Made by a program: the position numbers and the translations under genes. This document shows positions 16,952 through 28,700 of a DNA stretch of 64,000 nt, one piece after another (the first letter of the stretch is position 1; every line of letters begins with the position of its first letter). Under the pieces are notes generated by a model. That model did no database searches. It was not told the origin of the DNA and saw only the letters and a program-made list of their open reading frames with translations. This DNA comes from Erpobdella octoculata (lineage: Eukaryota; Annelida; Clitellata; Hirudinida; Erpobdellidae). The stretch is from the NCBI GenBank assembly GCA_963978895.1, contig OZ022244.1, forward strand, positions 24,842,062-24,906,061. The letters run 5' to 3'.

Positions 16952-19321
16952 ATGGATTTCGTGCCATATATTTTGGATTTTTTTCGTGGAATAAGGGATT
17001 CATTATTAGGAATCATAGCCATTAATAAAATTGATCAGGCCTTGCTCGTAGAGCCTGTCAATGTTGTTCAACAAACTGCTTCACCGAAGACTTCATACCT
17101 TTCGAGAAAAAGAACTGAAAGTGGAACTACTGTTGTTCCTGATGAAGAAAATACGGTTTACATTGCAAAACAAAAGTACTTTATGCTCTTTATTTTATGG
17201 AATTTTATTTTCTTGATTTAAAAGAAAAAAAAAACTTTTTCTTTAAAGGGTCAGCGTAACAACGAGACTTACCCAATGCACTCTGATGAATGGCGTTTTT
17301 GGCTATGTAAGTTTTTATAATTTGTCAATGTATTATATTAATGAATAATTAATGAAAACATGTAGATCTTAAATAATTATTTTATTAATTTTAGCTTGCT
17401 TATGGTATTGCTTTTTATGGAATTCAACCTGGTCTGAAGTTTCTGTACATAACAATCACTGGTGAGTTTCTTCTGATCGAGTTTATAACTTGGATAATTA
17501 TTTTAAAAAATTTGGATACTCTTATTGTGTTTCATTAAAGAGTTTCAAGCAAGTTTTTTTTTAATCTGACTACACATTTTGTTGCTGATTTTATAGTTTT
17601 CATTCGGTAATTTAAATACAGTAAAACTTGATTTTAATTTTCGTTTTGTTTCTTCAGGTTCCAGTCACATTTATCCACTAACGGGATCGATCTGGCGTTT
17701 CTTGAGTCACATGTATTTCATTCTTGTACTGCTCGGCTCAAGAGTGTTAAACCTTCTTTGGTTCCAGGTAGGTTAATATATGAGTGCTTTTTTTCTCATT
17801 AGATTTTAAATTAGTTTTTTTCTTATATGATAGTGTACTGCAGAATTAATCAACTTTATCTACATTCAATGATGTAATACAGTTGCACAGTGGTACCCCT
17901 TATGAACGACCCCCTCCCCATTCATATGTTTTCATGCATTGGTTTTATTACATTCTTCACTTCTGATTTAAGACTTTCTCAAACTCAATCTTATATTGAT
18001 AACATTTATTATGTCATAAAAGAGGGCTACCACTGGAAAGGAATTTTCTAAAGTATCTCACTGCAAGAACATAGAGTTAAATAAATATTTTTTAAAACAA
18101 AAACTTTTTCCTCCCCAGGACATAGCAGAAGCTTCATACAGAAAGGTACGAGGAAGACCGCAAACTGACAAGCTGGGTTCACTTATAGCAGACAACATAT
18201 TCACTATTGTCTTGCAGGCTTTGTTTTTCATTCAAGTGGGTGTATCAATTGGTTGAAGTTTTTATTTCTCTAACCAATTTTAATAATTATATATTTATAT
18301 ATATATTCTGCTCTGACAGGCCTTGTGTGCAGTTTGGTTTGTCAAATCCTTTTTTGGTCACGTACTGGCAGATGTGGTGTACGTGGCCCACATGATTCTT
18401 CTTCATTCGATGTACACGTTTGAGTACCGGTGGTATATGATGGGTAAGGCTTTTTATTATTACTTCAACCATTTAAGTTTTATTTTATCGATTGTTTTTT
18501 ATTCCTTTAAAATGTATTTTGTTAGGATACTAACTTTTTAGTAATACTTACTCATTGGTTTTGTCTGACCAATTATAATAAAACGAAACATTTAACTTTA
18601 AAATTCAGGTTGGCCTGTTCATAAGAGGTTATCATACATGGAAAATCACTGGCCGTATTTTTTCGGGTTTGGATTTTTTCAAGGATGCCTATCGTATTTC
18701 ATTCCAAGCTATTATGCAGGGTTATTATTATTTATTTATTATTTTTATTATTATTATTGTTGTGGTTGTTATTGCTTCAATGAGATTATCAATCATATTT
18801 GAAGTGAAACTCGATTTGTGCTCATTCGTCTGTTTTCCATTTACAGAACGTTCTTCTTAGCCTCAGTATTTCCAGTGATGATTATCAGTGCAAACGAGTC
18901 GAGAACAGTGCCAAAATTAGTGTACGCATAAATATTGATTTATTAAATAACTCAACTTTTATTTGAAAGAAAACTTTTTTTTATTTTTTTTATACTTTTA
19001 TTTTTTTACAGGGATTGCCCCTTCCGCATTTTCCGCCTGGCCGGCCATCTTACAGACGTGCTTTTGAAAGAACCTTTGAAGTACCGGTCGTATTATTGCT
19101 ACATCGGGAAATTCGTGGTTGTGCTATCGAGGTTTCTCAAGTTCCTGAAACGATTGTACACGCCGGCGTTTTACATAATCATGTCGGATATTATATGCTT
19201 GAAGTGGCTGATAGACTTTTGCAAGCGCAATAGATGGCTGATCATTGTATCGCTCACCACTTCTTGTCTTACAGTCACAACTTATTTTGTTTTACGATTT
19301 ATGTGGAAAACCGACAGCTGA
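16952..19321 (+). CDS. EI24: EI24 autophagy-associated ER membrane protein, 9 exons
   Basis: Exons: 16952-17175, 17249-17306, 17395-17461, 17658-17767, 18119-18235, 18320-18443, 18609-18720, 18847-18921, 19012-19321. All are in phase, giving 398 residues. The N-terminus (RGIRDSLLGIIAINKID) matches the family's opening. The core is diagnostic: NLLWFQDIAEASY, LLHSMYTFEYRWYMMG, KRLSYMENHWPYFFGFG and FPVMIISANESRT. EI24 is a multi-pass ER protein needed for autophagy and induced by p53 in mammals. The last exon is unusual: after the family core it adds about 100 residues with two more hydrophobic stretches, ending FVLRFMWKTDS. Exon 2 is open in two frames; homology (CTLMNGVFGY) fixes the frame. 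A polyadenylation signal AATAAA lies at 19385. Confidence 0.92.
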
Positions 19322-20344
19322 ACGATGTTTGTGAAGGTTTTTTTTCAACTTTTTTTTGTTTTATTTTGTGTTTTTGAAAAAGAAAATAAAATTATAATTA
19401 AAATGATCAAGCTCCTGGTGCTTTTCAAAAATATCATCTGGAAGTACTCATCATCATCTCATATTCATAACGTTTTAGTCATCTGCAACACATATACGTT
19501 TCTCTTGAATTATTGTTATTATTATTTTGTTAGACTGTTATGTTTTGATGCCTGTGTTCGTCTACTGTTTGTTATTGGATTGTGTTTAACTTTTCATGAC
19601 TTGCCTTTAGAAGTTGTATGATCTGGCATATTTTTGTGTACAAATTATTAAAAATTTTACGTGAGTCATATTTAGTACTTTGGAAAATTTGCAATGTTTT
19701 AACAACAACTGAAATGAGTGGAGAAATCATGTGTTTTTGTGAAAACAATAGAGAAACAAGACAGAAGGGACATTGAGAATATCTTTAATGGATCCTGTAT
19801 CTGGTTTAGTTGAGTGGTTTGCTTGGGAAAAATGGTGCCTTCTCTATGTAATGTAAAGTAAATTTAAATAGCACAGCAAAAGCTGTCAGGGAAAAGTTAT
19901 ACAGAAAATAAAAACAACCTATCCCATAGACATAAGCAACTCATTTTTAACTCATTTTTGACGACAATGGTGGTGGTGATGATGCTTACGTACCCAGCTT
20001 ACGATGGCTGGCTGCATACGACAACGGTGGTGGTGATAATGATACTGGCTACTCCAGTTAGTAAACGGAGAAATAATATTTAGTATAAGCGCACGAGGGC
20101 ACGATACACAGTTGAAATGAAATTGACAAGTTCGCATTACTTTTCATCGTTTCACTCCTTTCTGCGTCAAGTTCATAATGAGAAATGGAACCGTGCCAAT
20201 CCAAAAATAATAGAGTTTAGCTCATTTCAGAAGTTGTTTTTTTCGAAGATATGAATTAAATGAATTAATGAAGACACTCCAACATTAATTCTTATCGGCT
20301 TATTTAGGAGTCCATGACTAGGAGGACCATCACTACAGCATCCA
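19322..20344. other. EI24 3' UTR and intergenic sequence
   Basis: AATAAA at 19385-19390 is a likely polyadenylation signal, 64 bases past the stop. The remainder is AT-rich with short trinucleotide runs. No gene was recognised. Confidence 0.5.
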
Positions 20345-20600
20345 AACATATACATACATACATACATACATACATACATACATACATACATACATACATA
20401 CATACATACATACATACATACATACATACATACATACATACATACATACATACATACATACATACATACATACATACATACATACATACATACATACATA
20501 CATACATACATACATACATACATACATACATACATACATACATACATACATACATACATACATACATACATACATACATACATACATACATACATACACA
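20345..20600. repeat. (CATA)n tetranucleotide microsatellite
   Basis: About 63 near-perfect copies are followed by a shorter interrupted tail to about 20660. Long frames of repeating MYVC or HTYI across it on both strands are artefacts. Confidence 0.97.
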
Positions 20601-20727
20601 TACATTCGTACATACATACATACATACATACATACACATGCATTCGTACATACAAACAGAAATCGGAAATTATGTATGTTAATATCAGTTTATTGATTGC
20701 AGAAACCGTGAAATATAAAATGATGCA

Positions 20728-20845
20728 GATATGGGATCAGTTGTCTATGGGATCAGTTGTCCATGGGATCGGTTGTCCGTGGGATCAGTTGTCCCGGGAT
20801 CAGTTGTCCCGGGATCAGTTGTCCTGGGATCAGTTGCGATGATCC
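20728..20845. repeat. Minisatellite, GGGATCAGTTGTC core
   Basis: About seven head-to-tail copies of a 16-19 bp unit with core GGGATCAGTTGTC. It ends close to an inverted remnant of the core (gatcccatc). Confidence 0.85.
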
Positions 20846-23116
20846 CATCAGATCATGGTAGTAAGTGGTTCTAAAAAATAACGGTCAAATTGTCAAATAA
20901 AGAGAATTCCAACAGAAGAGAAGTTTGTGAAAATGTGTGACAAGTTCACATTTCAATTCTATGATTTTCCAAACTTGAAATTGAAATTCGGAATTAATAA
21001 ATAATAATTAATAATGATAAAAAAAATTCAACTTTTTTCAATACAGTAATAATATTCTGACATCATATGAAGAGGCCTGCTCTTTTGCTGTCCATCGGGA
21101 AGAAAACGGGCTCATCAGCACATGAGCACACCAAGGAGTTGTTCATGGGTCAAACTTTGGCAACCCGACCCGCCACAATACGTTGACTTGACCCATAAAC
21201 TTTCTTAACTTGGTGACCCGAACTGATCCACATTTTGTCCGACTCTACTTGACCTAATCCATACCTATTAAGTAATTAATTAATTAACTTTGATGATGCA
21301 TAACTTTTTGTTTTTAAACCGAATTTATCATTCCAAAAATGTTGCTTGTAGTCCCCATTTCACGCAGTTTCAACTTTTCAAACTTTTTTAGCTGTAAGCC
21401 GTGAACGGAGATCTGAGTAACTGTGCTAGCTGCCCAAAGAAGAGATGTCCGCTCCGACTCTCCGACTGTACTGAACTTGCTAAACTGCTCTGTATTTGAA
21501 CAAATATTGTCGTATATTTTTTATTTATGAAACCTGAAGAATAATTTATAAGCTTGGGGTTCTTCCCAAGAAAATTATTATAGTTTGTTAAAGATGGTTT
21601 ACATTTATCACTTTGACCTGGCCTGGCCTCTCCCGACCCACTATTATTTCAAAGTTCCACGACGCGACCTGACCGTACGAATCTCTGAAGCAGATATAAT
21701 GTTGGGGTTCATTTGTTCTACATTTAGCACAATTTTTTGTACTAACTCATAAGTTATCATAATTTTTATTCAGCTAAAAATGTTAATTATTTTTTGTTAT
21801 AGCTCTCGTTGTGTCAATAATGATTGACAATCCAGCTCAACTTGCTTTTCACATTATTTTTGACAACAATTATCAAGTTGCGGCCGTTTGGTCCGCTAGC
21901 GATTCGCAGTCTCAGTTCTTTCAGTCAGATTATTATTGTTAAAAGGCTGTGAAAACATATAAGAGAGTTTAATAAAGATTTTAAACAGTTGAGTTAACAC
22001 ATGATATTATTCAAAGGCTGATGCAATTTCTTCTTTTATTTAATTTATTTGTTAGTAACACACCTGTTACAGACTGTGCAAGAAGATTATCAAATAAATT
22101 CTTGCGCTTTTATTATTAATAGATGTTAGTTATGTGCAAGTTTTTGTAATTGAAATGTTTTGCATTTTATCCGCGCATCGTGAAGTTATTTTTAAATTTA
22201 GAATTTAGACCATTAATTAAGAGATTAATAAACACTGTATTACTGTAAATGACTAGACTAGAGACTAGTGAGTGCATTGTAACTTATAGCCTTACTAGGT
22301 GATATGATATGCTGTTACAATAATTAGGTAAACCTGCAGAATCTGGCCCACACATTCTAGTGTCAGTTTTTTTTTATATAACTTGCCTGCTAATCATTGA
22401 TTTGCATGCTAATAACAAAGACAACTGATGAATAACAATAAGTTAACTGCTGAATAATAATTTGTTTATTTTTAATGAATGTTGTTTTATATTATATTTA
22501 ATCAATAATACTTTTATATTTATTGTCATCAGAATTAACAGACCAAAATTCAAATGGGATAATAAATAGTTCCTAATCAGTTCCAACGTATGTTGAGAAT
22601 CAGCATTTTTTTATCGTTCTTATTGACATATATTCATCGCAATAAGACTGGGTGTGCCCGCAGATTATTTGGGGTCTTTCCCATCTACGACATAAATTCA
22701 TCTAAATAAGACTGGATGATTCTGTGGCTCGTTCCATTCATTCATGCAAGCCGACAAAAATTGTAGACTGTGTTAGTGTTGACACCATTTTCTGCCAGAA
22801 AGCATACATAGTGATTTATGGGACAGTTTCTGGCGGGGCATTGTCCTACACAATCCCGTCTGTTGTAGTGCTCCTCGTGGCCAAGGTCATTGGGACTTGG
22901 TATGTTTGACTCATCCTGTTAGAAGCAAAAAAGTCGTGCGTCATTGTCCAGCGAACAGTATTTTCTTTTCTGTTCCGAATAGACTATGGTTCAATTCAAC
23001 CGAATAAATCCCTGTAACATCTGGAAAACTATATTTGCAAACATCTCAATGTTAAGTAAAGTGAAGCGAAAACGATAATCTTAAATGTCGAGAATTAATC
23101 AATTAAAGAGATTTAG
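20846..23116. other. Intergenic, possible orphan exons
   Basis: No recognised gene. Two stretches could be exons. One at 21804-21942 (+), after a GTTATAG acceptor, is open for 46 codons and ends QSDYYC. The other, at 22724-22909 (+), has a hydrophobic C-terminal half (SYTIPSVVVLLVAKVIG). Neither matches a family I know. A 'ataagactgg' phrase is repeated near 22645 and 22705. Confidence 0.3.
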
Positions 23117-23278
23117 GGTAATCTTTTACATAAACGGCCCGCTGTGTGAAAGATTAATACATTCTCGGCTATAATTAGCTATAAACACGATGAAAAGTGA
23201 TAGTTAGGGTTAAGGTTGTAACAAAATAGGACTATTTTATTGGAAGATTCGGCCTGGCCGTTTATGTGAAAGATAACC
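23117..23278. mobile_element. 162-bp MITE with 9-bp target duplication
   Basis: The inverted termini are GGTAATCTTTTACATAAACG / CGTTTATGTGAAAGATAACC. An exact 9-bp duplication, GAGATTTAG, flanks the element (23108-23116 and 23279-23287). Nine-base duplications fit Mutator-like elements. It lies about 520 bp upstream of the GLG1 start codon. Confidence 0.82.
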
Positions 23279-23800
23279 GAGATTTAGTGCATAGATAAAT
23301 GTTCAAATAAATAGATAAAACCGATAAAAATAGAAAAATATATTTATAATATATGCGTGGATATTCATATTCACTAATTAATATTTGTAAATTGTCTGTG
23401 TTGTTTAATTTTACATTAGTAGGTGGAGCTTATATCAGCATTTGTTGGTGCTGGGGGGGAGATTTTGCAGGTTTACCCAATAATTACAACAAATTTCATT
23501 TTAATCTCAACAGACGAGAGAATTTTAAATAGGTTCACAAGTTTTTTTTACATTATTTGGAAACAAAAATTTATCTTTTAATTTAATTCCAGTTTTGTAA
23601 TTTTTTTATCATGCCTTGAATTTGATTTCTAGAAATTTGAATAGTTGTAGTTTTTTTTATTTTATTTTTAAGTTATCTCAGGCTTAACATCAGTTATGAT
23701 TTGTTTAAATTAATTGCTGTGACATTTATTTTGCATTATGAATCATTAAAATAAGAATATAAAAAAATATTTAAAATAAAATTTTTTAAATTACGCAGCT

Positions 23801-25669
23801 ATGACGAAAATGGGCAGAATAATGAACTCGAAACTATTGGGGGTTGTTGTATTTTTGTTTTCTATTCAACCTCTACGTGTCACCTCAGAAAGTCCATTTC
23901 AAATCGACTTAGAAGGAGATTGCAAAGATGAAATCAATCAATATTGCAAAGCTACAAAAACAAATAATTACAACCTCCTTGCTTGTCTGCACAATGATAT
24001 TCCGGTCAGTTAATATGTGTATATGAAAATGTTACAGTTTTTGGGTCACGGTTACAGGGGGACGTTTGGGCAATATGCATGTAATGTGTTTGGATGTTTC
24101 GTTTTTAAAGGTTATGAATGGTTGTTTGAATATAATAATACAAGGTGATTTGATTTGTCTGATGTAGTTTTATAGAAATTTATACTCCGCTATCATGTTT
24201 CATTCAAAAATTCCAGAAAAATGAACAACTCTCCGACACCTGTGAGCATGTTAGTCAACTTTTTTTTAATTTATTATATTTTATTGATTTTCAAATTTAT
24301 TTAATTTTCTCGAATCTCTTATTGATTTTTAAATATATGTAACTTTCTCTATTCTTTTACTAGTTTCAATTAATTTTATGCCAACTACTTTTTCTCTCAG
24401 TATCTCTGGCAAGTAAAGAAGAACTTGACAAAAACTCTTAGTTTCAGCATTCATGGTGCCAGTGGTCAGTCTTGTCTGAAGGATATAAATGAAGTGAGTT
24501 GTTAATTTAATCTTTCATTGAATATATTTTTAAATATTATTATAATGTTATGATATATCAAGAGTTGTTAAGTCACCATTTCATTATTCCTACAATGTTA
24601 TTATAATATTTTAATGTTATTAAATTATTATAATGTTATTATAATATTATTATAATGCTAAAAGTACTGAGTATGATATGTCAGGAGTTGTTAAGTCACC
24701 ATTCAGTTATTCCTGTAATGAAATTATTGAATGACCGTGTATGTCCAAAGATAGTGTTACATCTACTCTTTGTGTAAGTTTGTCATGCTGGTTTTTATTA
24801 TTGCATTTATTCAGTAGGAAATGTCTCAGAGTTGAGAGAGAAATTAAATTATGAAAATTCAAGGAGAATAAAATCTAAGATTTATAACATTTCAGAGCTT
24901 TGATATTGAGGATATCGAGAGATATTTGATGGCACAGCAACGTTTAGGTTTTAAAAATTTGTTTGTAATTTATAATATTTGCAGATTTCAGATTGTCAGC
25001 GTGAAAAAGTCGAACAGGGCCCGGTATTTTCTTGCCTGCTTGAGTATCAGCAGCAAGTGAAGAATAAAACGTGTTTCAAATACCTCAATTTTCTGAAACT
25101 GATCATTTTCAGCGACTACAGGCTCGTATACAAACTAGTTCATATTTGTGGGAAAGAAATCGACGAACTCAAGTGTGGAAGAAAGGAAAATTACTCTCCA
25201 TTGAAGGTTGTTATTTGCATAATTATTTATAAGGCTATTTGCATAATTATAATGATATTTGCATAATTACAATGCTATTTTCATAATTATAAGGCTATTT
25301 TGGATATTTATTTGTTATTCCATTTGCATAATAATTTATAAAATTAGTTACATTTATTCATCAGAGTATTGTATAATTCTTAAAGACTTATTATTATTGT
25401 TATTATTATTATTATTTATCCAAAGTATTTATCAAAATACTACCGGGGGCACCCGGCGTTGCCCGGGGTTTTTAGAGGTTTTACTAATGTTTGTCTCTCG
25501 CTCCCGTTTCCTTCTCCGCTTTCCCGTTCCCGTCGCTTTCCCGCTCTTGGTCGTTTTCCAGCTCCCGGTTGCTTTCCCGCTTCCGGTTGCTTACCCGTTC
25601 TCGGTCGCTTTCCCTTTCCCGCTCTATCTTTCGCTCTCAGTTGGCTTCCCGTTCCCGTTTTTGCTCATT

Positions 25670-25704
<35 letters not shown>

Positions 25705-28700
25705 CCCGCTCACCCGCTCCGCTCCGCTCATTTTGTGACGGATTTCAAATTTTTTTTCTCTATATTTGATTCCCCTTGACTCTCAAGGTTGTGTGAAAAT
25801 TTCATTACGATCGGATGAATGGTGTAGCAATGCATAAAGAACATATATACATACATACATACAAACATTCATTTTTATATATATAGAATTATGAAATTAC
25901 TAATTTTTGTTTGGAACTAGTTCCTATGCTTTTTAAAAATTTGATCATATAATTATAAATGATTTATATAAATAATTGAGATACATTTATATATAGAATT
26001 CATGGTATATGTTTGCAAATGAACACACACACAACATTCCGGTATAAGTTTACACACGAGCACACAGAAGTCTATAAACGAGTAATTAGTTGCCGAGCTT
26101 TTTATTTCAAAACAAGTGTAATAATGGTGAGAAGAAGAATATTTATATTTTAAGTAATATACTCAAAAAAAAAAAAGGAATAGAAATGGTCACTTTTAAG
26201 CAACATGGATAACTAAAGATTTCCGTCACACATGTTATTGATATGGAAGAAATATAAAAATAATATTCCAGATGTCAAAAACCACTCAAATTGCTAGAAT
26301 GCTTGTCTGTGTGCGTGTGCGCATGTGTATTTGATGCTTTGTCAAGTCAAGTGAGCGAGTGATTGTGTGAGTGCGTGCGTGCGTGAGTGAGGTTGGAAGA
26401 TTATATAAGTAGATTTACTGAAAGGTTTGCTTATTGAATCATTTATATATTGTTTATAAATGAGTTTGTATTTACATTTATTAGGGGATTTGTATCACTA
26501 TTTTTATTCATAATACTTTTAATTACTTCTAATAAAATATCTAATATTACTTGATGATTTTATTGTATCATTTTCTAAGAGTATTTATATTATTTTTGTA
26601 TCTCTAATATTTAAAATAATTTATTTTATGCCAGACCAGTGACCAGGGATCAACCATCAGCTGCTTGGCGGAATCCTTCAACAGTCTCGATTTACCGTGT
26701 AAACATGAAATTCTCAAAATATCCGAGTTACAGTCTCAAGATTGGAACGGCGACAGGCAGTTGTTTCTTGCCTGCAGAGAGGATCGGTACCATATTTGCC
26801 CGAAAAGCAGCCCGGGGGCGGGAGACGTGTACAAGTGCTTGTTTAAAAATAAAATGAACCCCGAGATGTCGGTACAGGTGAGCATTTTGAAATTTGAATA
26901 AATGATAAGTAAAAAGTTTTTTTTAATTTCTGATGATTGTGATAATGTTTAATTATTCGGTTTTGTTATCTTGTGTGTGATCAGTGCAGAGAGAAGCTGA
27001 GACTGAGACAGAAATTACAGCAGGAAGATATTTATGTTAATTACGGCTTCTCTGAGGCCTGCATGGATGACATTAAAGATCATTGTGAAGTAAAAAGAGA
27101 CGCTACAGGATTTGTACATGCTCATCTTTCGCATGTCATACTGTGCTTGGAAGATGTCAAACTTTCAGGTCTGATAAATTCTTTTTTTTTTATTGGTCTA
27201 CTACATCCTTCACGTGTGATAAATTCTTTTAATAATTAGTCTACACCTTTCCTGTAGACACGGCTTTTGAATCGGTTGACTTCAATTTGAAAAATTAAAT
27301 TAATAGTTGTTTCTTATGTGTGATTGTATTTCATTCACTTCTCAATCAGTGCAGCGAATATTTTATTGAAATAGTTTTAATGTAATAATTTTTTCAACTA
27401 TCAGGTCAGCTGAAACCGGAGTGTTTGAGGGAGTTGAAGACTGTTCGATACAGTCTGCTCGAAGATCACAAAATTAATCCGGAAGTCGTGACGAATTGTA
27501 CCCGAGAGATCAAATGGTGCGAGAAGTCGCAAACGTCCGCGAAGCAGCCGTTCGTCATCCACTGTCTCATGGATCTGACGAGAAAAAGGAACCATGGCAA
27601 CGTGTCGCTGGAATGCGTGCACGCGGTACGTTGTTCAACTGCGTCCAATTCGCATATTATTACTTATTTATATATGAATTAGTTTATGTAGCATATATAT
27701 TGTAGCATGGAAATCACTCGAGATAAGATTTTTGTTTTCTGTGTTTAAATTTGATTGTATACAGTTTCGTTTTGAGGTTCGTTGTAAGCTGGAATTATCA
27801 TTAGAGATTGTTTTTCTGGAAAAAGCTACTATAGGCCAGATACAGATTTAAGAAATTCTGTTCCGAGCAAAAGTGTCCGTTGCTATTGAGGGTGCTGCTC
27901 TGGAGGACTTTTACTATATATAGATGGAATTTATTGAATTTTGAATTGATTGAAATAAAGTTTTAATCGATTTATAAAGGTTGAAGCCTTATTGATAGAA
28001 GTGGACGTAAGAGATGATGCTGATATTGACCCAGCTCTTCTTCAGGACTGTCAGGTCAGCATTCAGAAGAAATGCGAGGGAGTTTCATATGGCAAAGGAA
28101 AGTAAGGATTTTTTAACTTAATCATTAATTATTATTTTTATGGAGGTTAATTGATAATTGATTAGAATTTGTGAGATAAATTGAGCTTAAATGAAAATAA
28201 TCAGTCATGTAAATTTATGTGACCTTGTGTGTTGAATATACTTGTCAACAAGTTATCAATTTGTGGGTTTTGGGTGACATCATCAAGTTACACGTTTCAT
28301 TAACACATGTTTTCAAATTGAACAGAGTGTTAGACTGCCTGATGTCATACGTGAACAAGAAAGGAGCAATCAATGAGGAATGTTTGAACAGACTCATGGA
28401 GATTCAATATTTTGTCTCGAGGGATTTCAAGTAATTTTCAGTTTACATTTAACATTATCAGTTTAAGTTTCTAGGAATACGGAGCATACGGCATTGCCCG
28501 GGCTTTTTTAATTTTCAAACTCTCCTGAATTATATTAAAACTGAATTATGCGAACTTTCCTGAATTATACTAAAACCTAATTATTCTAACTTTCCTGAAT
28601 TCCTTGCACCAATAGATTTTAAAAATTCTCAACTTTTCAAAATCAATAATATACGACCCAGAAAATCAAGAAAGTACAAAAATAAATAAATGAAAAATGA

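Noticed and set aside
19015..19233. Alternative 72-codon frame over EI24 exon 9
   Set aside because: A shadow frame; the EI24 frame continues the family sequence and its phase matches the 18921 donor.
20227..20682. Overlapping frames of repeating MYVC or HTYI on both strands
   Set aside because: A CATA tetranucleotide repeat opens several frames by chance; no unique coding sequence.
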